From Sympetrum striolatum (taxonomy: Eukaryota; Arthropoda; Insecta; Odonata; Libellulidae), in contig OX388345.1 of the NCBI GenBank assembly GCA_947579665.1, positions 64,967,454 through 65,031,453 on the forward strand: 64,000 bases of DNA, read 5' to 3'. Of this stretch, positions 50,061-62,453 are shown in pieces (the stretch's first letter is position 1; every line of letters starts with the position of its first letter). The notes under the pieces are model-generated. The model did not search any database. It saw only the letters and a list, made by a program, of their open reading frames with translations, and was not told the origin of the DNA. The position numbers and the translations under genes are program-made.

Positions 50061-50069
50061 CCTCCGAGG
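50061..50069 (+). repeat. 9-bp target-site duplication, left
   Basis: CCTCCGAGG, identical to 50540-50548 on the other side of the foldback element. Confidence 0.75.
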
Positions 50070-50539
50070 GTCCCGTGACAACTCAGAGCGACAACTTGGT
50101 GTTTGATAACTCATCGCTGGGACAACTCATGGCTACGACAACTCATGGCTACGACAACTCATCGAACCCGACAACCGTGCGTCAACTGACCGTGCGACTA
50201 CTCGCCTACAACTTATCGCTGCGAAAATTGTTATTAATAAATTATTAACTACTTTAATCAGTAATCGTTAATTTACTTATTTAATACAACTTATCGCTAC
50301 GACAATTGTTATTAATAAATTATTTAGTAGTTCAATCAAATTTGAAATAAAAAGAATACCGCCTAATTGTTTAAACGTTCCAAATTTGCTATTATTTCAA
50401 TTGTCGTAGCGATCTGTTGTCCGCGCGATGAGTACTCGCACGGTCAGTCATTGCACGGTGAGTTGACGGGTTCGATGAGTTGTCGAAGCCATGAGTAGTC
50501 CCAGCGATTAGTTGTCGCACTCTGAGTTGTCGGGTCAAG
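50070..50539. mobile_element. Foldback transposon with subrepeat-built inverted arms
   Basis: A 470-bp element. The left arm (about 50074-50228) and right arm (about 50398-50535) are inverted copies sharing GACAACTCAGAG, CGACAACT, ATCGCTGGGAC, ACTCATGGCT, CGACAACTCATCGAACCC and TGACCGTGCGA. The left arm is made of 16-bp subunits at 50105, 50121 (GACAACTCATGGCTAC), 50137 (identical) and 50153. In the centre an ACAACTTATCGCT...TTATTAATAAATTATT block is directly repeated at 50208 and 50286. CCTCCGAGG occurs as a direct repeat immediately outside both ends. Inverted arms built of short tandem subrepeats plus a 9-bp target duplication are the hallmarks of FB-type foldback elements; 9-bp duplications are also typical of Mutator-like elements. 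No transposase is present. Confidence 0.82.
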
Positions 50540-50548
50540 CCTCCGAGG
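50540..50548 (+). repeat. 9-bp target-site duplication, right
   Basis: CCTCCGAGG, same orientation as 50061-50069. Confidence 0.75.
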
Positions 50549-53507
50549 TGACTCCGATTCCCAGTTTCCATCGACTTAAAATTCAGGGAAAGGTTATCCA
50601 CGACTCCTCCACTTTCGTTTTATGCGTTCGGCTACCTCTGGTTATGAATGTGGCGGAAGTCCGCTACGCCTACGTGTTCGATATGAATTGAATGAGTCCC
50701 CCTTTTATTCACGATCACGTTAGCGTTCGCCCGTAATATATTTTCGACGGCGACGCTTTTTCGTCCGTGTGTTTGTGACGTGCTGTCTTCGGATGCACCG
50801 GCTGACTTAATCAAGTCTCCGAAATGCCTTCGTTTGGAAAGGGAGTGGCGCCGCTTAAGGGAAAGGACTTTTACTTTCATCTTGACATGCAGGACTGGTC
50901 AAGGGCAAGGGTTTTTTTCAAAAACAATTTGCTTTCAAGGTAGGAAGACCAGTAAGACAATTAGCGAGCGGTCTACTAGCATCATCATATTACCTCTGAA
51001 ATTGATGTCAAGGCGTTTGCAAATATTTAGGGCCCAATTAGTATGGTTTGTAATCTATTACACGATTACTGCAATTAACATGTTTAACTAATACAGATTT
51101 CAAGCACTGCATTATAATTCATAAAATTTCGATGTGTAGTTTAGCCCGGAAAGGGCTAAAAGGAGAAAATTGTTTCAAGTCTACTAGCCATTCACGAATT
51201 ATCTTGAAATATATTTAAAAAGAAAGTAAGTATTTCTTAATTATTCCAAAAGAAAGAATACTTCTCTGTGAGAAATCCACTATTCATACTTAAGAATGTC
51301 GACAATTTTATCTTTAAAAAAATAACATACCTTACTAACTGACGATTAGATTAATTAATCTCGGGAAGGGTTATTAGATGATCTGGCACGATAGGGTACA
51401 TTGTTGGGACAATATATAAAATTGATTTCGAAAGAAAGCATTGCTCATTTCTGATTAGGAATGTATAAAAATATTTGGAGCAGACGCTAGCGAAGAAGAA
51501 AAATTCGATAGAAAAAATTATAAAGACTCAGAGAATTCTGAGGGTTAACGCAGACTTGTGAGTTGAACGTCTTGTAAGCGTAATGAACAAATATGACGAA
51601 GTTGACGTTTGCGTAGAAATATTTGATATTCAATTTTGGCATAAGATCTATGAAAGATTCCTTTAAATCGTAAATTGCTGCTAAATTTTGGTCAATCTAC
51701 TGTTTGATTGGTCAACCTCGAAGTTTCATTTCCTAGTAACAGCATATATTGCTATTATTATCCTAAGGTTATCCATCCATAATATAGATACAGCACCGTT
51801 CTTGTATCATTCACATTGCCTCCTGAAAACTAACTCATGAAAGATCTATTGGTGCCGCATATCGCAGTTTACCTATACTAGGATTTATCGCGAGGATTGC
51901 TAGTCATTTGAATGTATCAAGAATACCACAAGTACTTCCTAATCCGTTTTCAGATCAAAGTTCATAATCGTGACTGGGGCATCGAGTTGTTACTTGATAC
52001 AGCGTGGAGCACCTATCTACTTCGAGATAAGACATTAAATATCTGCGGAAATTTATCAACATTATTGGTTACGCGCACTAAAAGCATTCGTAAACAACAC
52101 AGCTGCTTTTGTTTTGATCTTGAGCAATAAACGTACAGCGCGGGCTGCGGCATATCGGTTCGATGCAGATGCAGTGCGTGACTTTTGCTCCAAAGGTGGA
52201 GATATGATAAATCGAGATAAAATACTTCGCACACAAGACGACTTTGATCGCACCGACATTTTTCCCATTGACGTGTGCCCATATGTTGAGCCAACAAGTG
52301 CTATAAAACCTCATTAAGGAATGTTCAATAAATGAGTACACCAATAAGTTTTAGACCGTTTTATTAAATTAAAGATCTTTTAAATTACTGAAGAATAGAG
52401 AGAAGTTCATGAATATACAAAGCGGCTTGTTGATTTACAGAAGAATCATTTTATGTCAATTATTCCAAAGGAAAATTTAATTAAGTGCTAATGATCAGAT
52501 TTTTTGCTTTACAAGTCCAATAAGAATATTATATTCAAAGAGATATTTATTTAAAGGAAGCTAAATTATAGCAAATACTACGTTCGTTATACATTTTCTA
52601 GAAAAAATGTGTTTGATTACAATGAGAATGAAAGGAAGAGCTTGCTTACGTATGCGACAGCGACATCTGTGTTTGCAGTTTTAAAAGCGTCTAACGACGA
52701 TCTTCCAATAAGGTTACGAGAGTATCAATAAGTAACTTGTTGTAGAACTTACTGGGTCATGCGATGCCACGCTGTCTCAGTGTCGATATTGTGAATAGCC
52801 AAAAATACTAATTTCATTCCAGTAGGTCGCGATTTTTCACCCACGACCATTTTCGGAGATTAAACTTTTAACGCGGCCAAGCGGGTTAACGAACTGCTAA
52901 TCTCTCCTGTAAGCGATGCGAAGAGGGACGTTGATTAAGTGCTGGCCCAATACGGAATAGCGAGCTGTACCCATTCGCAGAGGCCTCGGAGTTGGTTGCT
53001 AGGGCAGGCGGATGTGCCGACCGTCTTTTCCGGATCCTTTGTTAACAAATGGAGATCGATAGAGACCAGAAGAATCGTGGAACGAGCTGAATACCGTATA
53101 AAACGAATTTTGCAATATTCTGATAACAGAAAGGACAAAGAGTGACACATCCAGTGAATGTCAAATACATATGAACCCAACAAAAAGTTAAAGCAGGAAA
53201 GCATCTGCTCGATAGAAACGGCACCAATACTTTCTAAAAGAAGTATGAATTACTTTTCTGAGGAGGATTTTGTTTTCATCGACAGAAGTAACCTATGCTA
53301 AATGAAAAAACTCTGGCTTAGCAAACTGCTTTGTATACATATATAATGTCTTAGTAAAATTCAACGAAAATTAATGAAAATTTATCTCGACACGTAAATT
53401 CACGAGTATTAATTTAAATACGAAATAGAAAATTACCTACAGCTGATTTATATTTAACATTAACGACATTTTTAGACTGACAATTCTATAAAGACCAGCT
53501 GAAATTT
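50549..53507. other. Mixed DNA, no recognised gene
   Basis: CpG-richer patches lie at about 50600-50860 and 52640-53110. Around 52013-52344 frames are open on both strands, but none is recognisable. Otherwise AT-rich. Confidence 0.5.
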
Positions 53508-54190
53508 TATTTATTTATTTATTCTTAAAAACTAAAATAGGCACCAGGCCAGGTGGTAGGTATTTCTATGGGAGGAGGGAAAAGTTAAATAATCCGCCTG
53601 GTATTTACCCTCGTCGGGAGGAAAACCTCCCGAAGGCAGTAAGTAATTCATATGATTTCAACATTTACAACAATCATACAATATTTCAAAATTTACTACA
53701 ATATTTAAAAAACAACAATACTACAACAAAACCACGAAACCCTTATAATTTTATTCATGAATACATTATAAGAAGAGGGAAAAGATTCTAAAACTTCTCC
53801 AGGTAAATTGTTCCATTCCATTATTCCAGGGTTTAGAAATGAATATACAAATATCTGTTTTTAATAAGGGTAGCGACTTCATGATTGTGGTCAATCCGGT
53901 TCCCTGAGTCTATTGTTTAACTAGGGCTTTCCACTAATAGTTTTGTGTATATTCCCTAAGCTTTTTATTTGACGTCTATGTTCCAATTTTTCCCAACCAA
54001 GATCTTCAACCATTGCAGTGACGCTATCTGTCTTCCCATATCTACCAAACACGAATCTTGCTGCTCTCCTTTGCACATTTTCTAATTTGTCTGTTAGTCG
54101 TTTTTGGTGTGGGTCCCAAAATCCTATCGCCATACTCAAGCATAGTAACATAATAATATATCTGCAACCAAGAGAGCATAATGATGGATG
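53508..54190 (-). mobile_element. LINE-C, 5'-truncated copy
   Basis: A second non-LTR family, distinct from LINE-A in its 3' UTR. The minus strand runs from RT remnants into a 3' UTR containing a CCTCCCGACGAGGG...AATACCAGGCGG block and CCTACCACCTGGCCTGGTGC. It ends in an AATAAATAAATAAA tail near 53508. The same UTR is found again at 61449-61580. Confidence 0.85.
53770..54185 (-). pseudogene. Reverse transcriptase C-terminal fragment (LINE-C)
   Basis: From high to low coordinates the minus strand gives MLEYG in one frame, then after a shift FWDPHQKRLTDKLENVQRRA and ARFVFGRYGKTDSVTAMVED, LGWEKLEHRR, to a stop at 53921. In a further frame at about 53770-53865 it gives YSFLNPGIMEWNNLPGEVLE. These are the consecutive motifs LEYxxxVWDPH, VQRRAARFV, SVTxMLxxLGWxxLExRR and (Y)SFFPRTIxxWNxLP of CR1/Jockey-type ORF2 C-termini. 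At least two frameshifts break the frame. Confidence 0.9.
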
Positions 54191-57100
54191 TATGTTTCAT
54201 AGATTCCACCTTAAAAACCAACCCAAGCCACTAAATAGATGAAATTTTACTTCACAATAAATTGTATAACTTGAAACGATTGAAGGAAAGAACAGCTGCC
54301 CATGACTAATAATAATGACCTAATAACCGTGGTTTTACACAATATTAGCGAAGGCAAATTTATTGAAAGCGACATTACACTGCAATACGTCTTTATTGGT
54401 CGAAATTATGGTGTAGAGGTATTCTTTCCTTTCCTTTTTTCCCGAATGATCATGTTTTGAAACCATGTAAATTTTAAGGACAATGTAGGATCAAATCGGA
54501 TCACCCAAATCTAACGAAATTGCTCATGATAGGATGAGGAATCAAGAAGGAAAATAAACGACAAAATCAATACCGGAGTTAATAACAGAAACGCAACTAT
54601 CGCTTATCTTATAAAAGTAGCCTAATATTTGCTGCCTTTGGATAAAAATGCACCATATCATTTCTCCTTTCTCGAGGCTACAGTTGGCTTATGATAAGAG
54701 AGGGCAGGGTACGGATCCTTGTAAAAACAAAAAAATATATTGAGTAGAAGGTAATTACAAAAAATTAATAAAAGCAGTACTTTGACATTTATACTACGTA
54801 CGGTAATTCATTGGAATTCAAGTAGTATTTGATATTCTTGTATGTAACATAGTAACTTCCAAAAGTTATCTCTGAATGTTTATGTAGTAAAAGATTAGTG
54901 TACCCTAGGGAAAATGTATTACTTTAAACTCTGAAGAAATATATATTAATAGAATCTATTTGAAAGTATTAATTAACATGTTAAGTTATTGATGAAAAGA
55001 AAAACACTACGATTCAGACTATCTACTTACTATAATAATGCAATAGAAAAAATCTATCAAATTCGCCTCGCGTAGGGTCGGGCCGTGAACTTGAAAGCAG
55101 ATAAGTCCACAAATAAAATTTATGGCTCTCTTTATCTTCCTAAATAAAGTGAGTTATTATCTGCAGACAGAGGAAAATAAACTCGTTGCTCAGAGCGGAA
55201 AATAGCATCTCTCTCTCTCTCGAGATTTCTGAGCCATGAACAAAACAAGAAATGTTACTTTCCTAAAAATTCTTCAACTCGTTATGAGACGTGAATGAGG
55301 TCTAGAAGTCATACTCGCGAGAAGCTCGTGAACAATGGGCCTCACGAAATTCTTTCAAGCGCGAGCAAAGGGCGAAAAAACAGCCATCTAGAGTGGCAGA
55401 AAAGTCTCATTATACGTGTTAAAAGGAAAATTATACTTCTTTTACGAGAATCTCATGAGCGCTTCAGAAAATTCACACCTCGTCTACCTAGTCGCACTGA
55501 GGGATTGCTGCGTTTTAAAAGCAAACTGTATGTAAATTCATCAATCAGTTTTAACTTAGTCCACATCTTATTTCTTGGACAAAAATACGAAAGAGTTAAC
55601 TGTAATAGCTCATTCATCCAATATTTCTTCAAATTCTGATTATGTTTCAAGACTTATTCATAAACATTAGCATAGCCCTTGTATTTAAATACAAATCTAC
55701 CATTAAAAAGCATGATTATGTGTTTTCTATCAGCAAGTCATCAGCTTTGAGTCAGGTTCGAATCTTATACTATCTAAGAAAGCTTTGGAAAGAGAATTTG
55801 GCGACTTTACAAGATAAGGAATAGTTAGCAATCCATTGCTGGCCTCGTTGATTTAGAACGCTACGAAAAAGTAAAAAATAATTGTTTTCATGGCATCCAA
55901 AGAGTGGCAAAAATTAATTAAATTATTCGTTGTCGCTCATACTACAGTATCTTTCACGTGATCTAAGACATGGACTAGACTGAGACGAAAGAAAATGACA
56001 TATGCTTTGTTAATATCCAAAGCCAAAATCAAATTTAATATTAAATATATATTTAAAATTGAATATATTTCAATTATCAAGATATGGAGACAAAAAAGAA
56101 AAGTAAAGTTTTAAATTTATTTTACAAAATCATAGAAAAGGAAGACAAGGACTTGATCTGGTTTCAAACCCCGCTCTCGTCAGGCCGTTTTACCGCCTTT
56201 AATATTTTTGTTTCTTCCAGGTTGCCCATTTTTAAGTGCCTCGTTCAATTTTCTTTCCTTCCATTTCTGTGTAACGGAATTTTCACTTCGGAGAAAAAAT
56301 ATACTTCACCAAAATCAAGCGTGAAATTTAGTCTGGGGAAATCAGCGAAAACATTTAAAATGATTCACAGAAACGCAGAATGGATGCAGATTTCTCAGCG
56401 GTCGCTGAATCCTCAAGTTCGCGCGCTTTATCTTACACGTCTCTAAACCGAAAGAACGATGTTCGAACCACCCGCAGAAATCTTTCACTGACATGCTCTT
56501 TTCCTTCGGGGTTGAAACGGTCGAAATTCTGCGTGAAAAAGAAAAAAGCGAACTGCTGTCGGTTCGGCAGAGTTTTTAAAGTAGAGGGTGGAGAAAAAGG
56601 CGGTTGTCCGTTGGGGGAAGTTGAAGAGATTAGATTTTCTCAGGGCCGACCACTTCTCGATAACCTACCGTTTCTCGCATGACCATAAAGAGTGTGCAAA
56701 GAACGGTGGTTCAGGAAGAATATCTACGGACAAACCTCCTCGTTTGCGGGCGATGATAATGGAGATAGACCCTGTGTCCTGCACTCATTTTCGATATGGA
56801 CCGGAGAAATGTCGACGAATTTTATTTATCAATGTCAACCTAGATAGGGTAAAAGAGAACATTTCGAGATCTTGGGCTATGGAAATTATTTCACAGAGTC
56901 AATTTCCCCATAACAAAGTCAACAGGTTGAATTTTGAATAAGCTTTGACTGTGAAAAAGATAACTTCCTCGAACATCGGAAATAATACGGTAAAAGGATA
57001 TCAGCGGTAAACACAAATACAATGTAAAATTTCCAAATAGTGAAGTTAGAAAACGGTGAATATCGTCAAAGATGACTAAATGTTTTGTTTTACTGAATTG

Positions 57101-58321
57101 ATTCTTCATTGAATTTCCTGAACTATTTTTAGGGAAAGATATGAAAGAGCAAACAAAGTCTTCCGTGGAGGGGATATTGTTACTCAGAAATTTTCGGGGA
57201 TTTTATGCCTTAAACAATCAGCTTTTATTAGCTTACACTGATCACCCTACGCTAAACGAAGGATAAATTTGAAACGTTCCTTATTACAAGAAGCTCTTGT
57301 AACAGCCAACAAATATGAAGCAGTCTACTGTCTCTTTAAAACTTATCAGATTTTGGTTAGAAGTTTTATTTCAAATCGATTTCATTAAAATAGAACTGCT
57401 TTAATTACAAGACAAACTAAATGATCCAAGTTATTTAAAAATAAACTCAATCTATTGATTACGAATATAGATGTTCACAATAAGAATAAGTGAAATTACA
57501 CAAATAAAAATAAATATCCAATATCTTGATATATCTTTACGCTCTTAAAAACACATTTGCGATACTAAAATAAGTGTAGTTCCTGAATTACCATCGCAAC
57601 TTTTCTCCTTGTCGATTTATCGGAATTCTTACTTATCTGATCGTTTAAAATGCGGTCCAAACGGCTCGGGAAATTATCAAATTCAGGAGAAAATATTTTC
57701 CTCTTGTAAGTTGCATTAAAATTCTTGCGTATCAAGGTAAGGAAAAATTCGCTGGAGATAATACTTAATGGATAGCCGAAAATATACTCCTGTAATAACA
57801 AGGGTCAGGTGAAAGCTAGGATAAGGGTCTCGAAAGTTAATGGAGGGACTAAAGGACCACCAGCCTTATGATAAGATCTGAATGAGACGGAAGGATAAGA
57901 AATAAGGGAAAAATTTCGGCGAGACATTCTAGAAGTCGAGTACCTAAGCATATGAAATAGATATGTCTGGGTCAAGTAAAGTATATGAAAAGTATAGGAA
58001 CAACTAGGAACTCCATTGCTATAATAACCTCGATATTATCAACTGTTCTTATTTTAGCTACTTTTTTATCATTCCCAGTGACCTGTGGACAGTTTATACT
58101 CATATATAAATTTTTAGTAATTTTTGCATTTTATACTATTAAAAACATAAAATAGATATTACCATTAAATTTTATCTTATGCTACGTGAGATTTCCGACT
58201 GTAGAAAAGCCAAACGCCTAGATTCAACAAATTTATATGAAACAAGCAATGCTAATATTTCTTTAAAGTTATGCATACATTTTTTTTATAAATTCAATCA
58301 TCGGCCGTGCTTCGTGGAGCG
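54191..58321. other. Mixed DNA with CpG islets at 55070-55500 and 56160-56850
   Basis: No gene recognised. Frames at 55295-55639, 56084-56446, 56380-56682 and 56588-56941 (plus) lie in the islets, overlap one another in different frames and show no known domain. A B-box-like GGTTCGAATCT lies near 55757 without a matching A box. Confidence 0.5.
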
Positions 58322-58401
58322 ACATTTAACCATAGCAAGAGAAAAACTCCATTGATTTGAGCGGAAATGTACACAGTTTTTTCTTGCTATAGTTAAAATG
58401 T
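58322..58401. repeat. 80-nt hairpin, pre-miRNA-sized or MITE remnant
   Basis: The left arm (58322-58347; ACATTTAACCATAGCAAGA and AAAAACT) pairs with the right arm (58375-58401) at about 24 positions, with one mismatch and two single-base bulges. The loop is about 26 nt. Arm and loop sizes fit an animal pre-miRNA, but AT-rich inverted repeats of this size also arise as MITE remnants. No second copy was noticed in the window. Confidence 0.6.
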
Positions 58402-61400
58402 TTATAATATTTGGTTTTATAGATGGGATTTGTAAAAGTTTTATCTTTTGACTTTGTCTTTGTGTCTTTGACTTTGACAGAAAATTACACCAAGTAACGC
58501 TTGACAATATTTATTTATTTATAAAATGTTTAAAACTGTTAATCTCTACTGTACTGATCGATCTCTAGTTGTTAAATGACTTTAATGAAAAAAATCGTTG
58601 ATTTCCAAACGCGTGATTAGCCACAAGAAAAATTAAAGAACGGTATTGATAGCATTGTATTTTAAATCAGAAGTCTAGATAAGGCCCAATGCTTTAAAGA
58701 TGCAGAACGATTCGGTGATTATGAGGATAACATTCAGATCCGTATACTTCGCAAAATAAAAACCCACCGCGATGAATGATGAAAATCATTACGCGCTCAT
58801 TTATATTCGTGACTGCACACCCTTAGGTTTGAAAATCGTCCTTCCTGGAAGCCCATCAAATACAGTCATTTATCTTCCTTTTCGGTACACGTCGAAAAAA
58901 GAGGGAATGCATTTCAACTTTTCAATTTCGGGAAAGACACCTCTGAGCGAAGACAGCGGCGGGTAATGAATGCCATGCAATTTGCTGGAGGAGAAAATTC
59001 AAGGAAGTCCTTCATAATGGAAGTTTTTACCGCTAACCGGATTCGATATAGATATTTTGGAAGGAATATTATTTAATTATAATTGTTTCGATTTGGATCG
59101 AAATTCACTACAACGTATGGAGGCGATTGGTATAACGAATACTTCAGAATGCCTGCATTTGTTATGGAGTGCAGCAAACATTTTCGATGTGTCTTCTTAT
59201 TTCTTAAACCAGTTGTAGTTCACTGACACGGAATTTTCATTTCATATATTTTTGATCATCGTAATTTTGCTTTCAGACTGAAACTAACAAGGTGCACTGA
59301 AGTATGACTGACTATGTGTGTTCCGCGCAGGAAAGAGTGATCAGAAATAATAAATTATGCAAAAACGAACTCATAAAATTTAATAACTACAGTTAAGTAC
59401 TACATTTTTAAACAAGCTTATCGATACATCTCTTGCTGAATGCTCGTCTGCATATTTTTTTGTATTTCAAGCTGGAAACTGTTGGGAAACATTGAATGGT
59501 GGAAAAAGAATTCATTATATCGATTAAATAAGGTATAATATTACATTTTAAAACGTGCTAAAGAATTTTTCTCTTTTTAAATGATTATCTCCTTCACGTT
59601 TAGGAAACACGAACAGAAATCAAGTACATGGCGGTCATTTGAAAAATTAAACAAAGAAAAAAATACATAGATGCAACGTCATTAATGTCGAAATTCTATT
59701 TAATAGGAACATCAACTGGTTTCCCGAATGGAATGAAGCGGAAACGGGAAATTTACCTCATTTTCATTTTTTCTTTAAATCATTTTTCAAATGCACCTGT
59801 TGGGACCCCCTCTATACTTAAACGTGTCTTATCAAGGGTTAAATTATGTTAAAATTCAAATTTGCGCAGAATTTGTCATTGCTTTAAAGTGAGATTATCG
59901 AAAATTCCGCCCAAACTGATTTCCATACGTAACGCTAAGTTACAAAATTGAACCCCAAGAAACGTTGCGATCCACGATAATATATACTTCTTACTTATAC
60001 ACCCAGTATTATGAGAAATTAAATTAGTACCTAGTTTAAGGGATTAAGATCACCTAAACAACTAACGGTTAACAAAACATGATGTTTCCCGGAACGAGTC
60101 TCAAATATTAACGTGAACCTTTCCTTGGGTTTCCAGCGTTCTAATTCGTGCGAACAAAAAGCGACGCAATTCGCAAAAGAATTATCCACTCCCATCGCGA
60201 TATTCTCCCCGCATCGAATGGCTGTAAAAATGGGCACCGTGAAAAATGCGTTTCCTGTTCTTACGGGATCCAGATGTATACACCTGACCATGTCAGAGGG
60301 TGGAAGTGAGGCTTCTGCAAACACGTTATGCGTAATGAGGCTTACATTTTCCGACCGCAATGCGCTCCCGACACGGATTACCTCTCTGCAGGAGATGGAG
60401 GATAATTGCCGCAGATGTGCTGTGATTATCGGCAATCATAACTGATTAGAAAACCAGAGGGCTTGAAAGAAAGGACAGTGCAATGAAATATACCAGACAA
60501 ACCCCTTTAGGAACACGGGAGGTTACGGTAGGATTCACAGATGGTATTCGAAGTACGAATTCTCAAGATACGTTTAAAATTTGAGACAATCTGATAAAAT
60601 ATTCAATTATATTTCATGGGTGCTTGGGTTGGTATCTTTGTCGCCATGTCTTGAAGAATACAATAATATTACATTTTTTTTTGATATAAGATTGAGAAAA
60701 ATAAATTATTCGTATTTTTAGTCTCTGAAGGCTGTGGTTATAAGATAGTTGCTAAGGTAAAAGCGATGTAAAATAAAGGTATTCGTCTTGATCCCTCTTC
60801 ATCGAAAACTATGAAAAGTGTTATTCATAAGATCTTCGTGCACTAATATGGAATTACCAATTCATAGCGTTCTGCCTTTGTATAGAAATCCAAGACAATA
60901 CTTCACACCTCATTCCCTCTCCCTATCTTTAGCCCATGATGGAGAGAGTGACGATTTGACCAGCTCATGTGTTGAAAGCTGTAGAGACACAGAATCCTAA
61001 AATATTGACCGAATTTGATAACATTTCCAGTCATTTCCCATAGGTGCTAGGGGCGAAGAAAGATACGGTTAGGGTTGGCAACTCTCGCAGAAGTGATTCT
61101 GGGAGATGCCTATTCCCAGAGTAGAAAAGTCGGGGTGAATCCGGGAAACTATAATAAGCATGACAAATACCTTGAAATATGAAATCTTCGTCAATGACCA
61201 GTATCATCACCATTGAACTAGATCTACCCCGAAGTTTAATTTAGGATGACTTAACCTTATTTCTTCAAAATAATCACAAAAATTAGTTGCTAAATAGGTA
61301 GGTATTACTCAAAAACTTCTAAAATATTTACAAATAGATCGAACGATGATGGAACATAATTATAATGCACAGGAGAACTGCTGATATGAAGCTATAAATG

Positions 61401-61448
61401 AAAACAAGTTGCGGAAATTAGTAAATTGATGTAATAACTATAAGATGA
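58402..61448. other. Mixed DNA with CpG islets at 58700-59000 and 60060-60440
   Basis: No gene recognised. At 60031-60445 long frames are open on both strands (134 codons minus, 110 codons plus); neither product resembles a family I know. Confidence 0.5.
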
Positions 61449-61580
61449 ATATTATTTATTTATTCTTAATTATTTAAACAAATTGGCTAAAGTCTAGGTG
61501 CTAGTCATTTCTGTGGGAGAATGGGTAAATTAAAATACCCTTCCTGGTATTCGGCCTAGTCGGAGGGGAAATATAGTTGT
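61449..61580 (-). mobile_element. LINE-C 3' end (tail only)
   Basis: Matches 53508-53640 in the same orientation: AATAAATAA tail, ACTAGCACCTAGAC block, then CCCACAGAAATGAC, then AATACCAGGAAGGG and CCCCTCCGACTAGG. Only the 3' UTR is present. Confidence 0.75.
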
Positions 61581-62431
61581 GTACGATTTTGAAAATCACA
61601 GTCCGATTCGGGGATCATCCCAGCTAATATGGAAGAGTTGACAACCCTTGATCCATGGCTCATCGTTTTTATCAAGCATCATAGTATTATCTTGCATCAT
61701 CCATGGTCGATCTGCAGCAGCAATCGCAAGCCGTCCAGAGAGTTACCCCAGTACAAAGTAAACACACGATTTCCCATTCCGACAACGACAGGTTTCTACG
61801 ACTGCATCTATCCCTTATAGGTATGTGAAGTCCTTCGTACGCCCTCTCCCTTGGGGTGGAAAACAATGCCCAGAGGGGGCGTCGCACCAGAGAAAACTCC
61901 TGCGGCATCCCAATTACGAAAATTTGTTATGGCGGAAGAGGAGCTCGTGTTATGTATAGTGTTTCGAAAGAAACCCCACTTCTCCTAGGGCTTCCCTTCC
62001 ACAGCAGGGAGTACGCCAGCTGACACTGACCTTGCGATTGGGGGAGAAAGACGTTTTACTCTTACACATGTCTCGGCCTCAAAATCGCTTTCCTCTTTCC
62101 CGACTTGTTCCTATCACTCTTCCGAACCTCTTCTTTCGCTTTCCTTCCTTATCTCGCCCATTTCCTTCCCGACACTTTCCCATTGAGTGCACGCTCAAGA
62201 GGGCTCCAAATTTATTATTCTCACCGGAGATTCGTTCCACGCTGTCGCAGCCACGTTTGTCAATTGTCTCCGCCGAATCCGGATGTAAATTTATGGCTGC
62301 GAGCGAACTGCTGGGTCAATGTTAATTTAGAGTAAAGAGCCCTCTCGGGTGAAGAATGTTTCACGACGTTTGGTTTTCGGGGCTGAGGATACATAATGGA
62401 AGTTTAGTTTGGATACGCTCTGCTTTGGACC
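61581..62431. other. CpG- and pyrimidine-rich islet
   Basis: A GC-richer stretch with a pyrimidine-rich plus strand at about 62060-62200. Frames at 61629-61908 and 62032-62335 have no recognisable product. It directly precedes a possible plus-strand start exon at 62432 (see findings), so a promoter or 5' UTR role is possible but unsupported. Confidence 0.4.
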
Positions 62432-62453
62432 ATGGCGAATGTTAACGGGATTG

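Noticed and set aside
55757..55768. B-box-like GGTTCGAATCT as a SINE or tRNA
   Set aside because: No A box at the expected distance and no T-stem pairing.
56084..56941. Three overlapping plus-strand frames suggestive of a frameshifted gene
   Set aside because: The frames do not join into one recognisable domain order; composition resembles the other non-coding CpG islets.
60031..60445. Frames of 134 codons (minus) and 110 codons (plus) open over the same DNA
   Set aside because: Neither product has a recognisable motif, and no splice or promoter signal supports one over the other; low stop density in a CpG-rich islet explains both.
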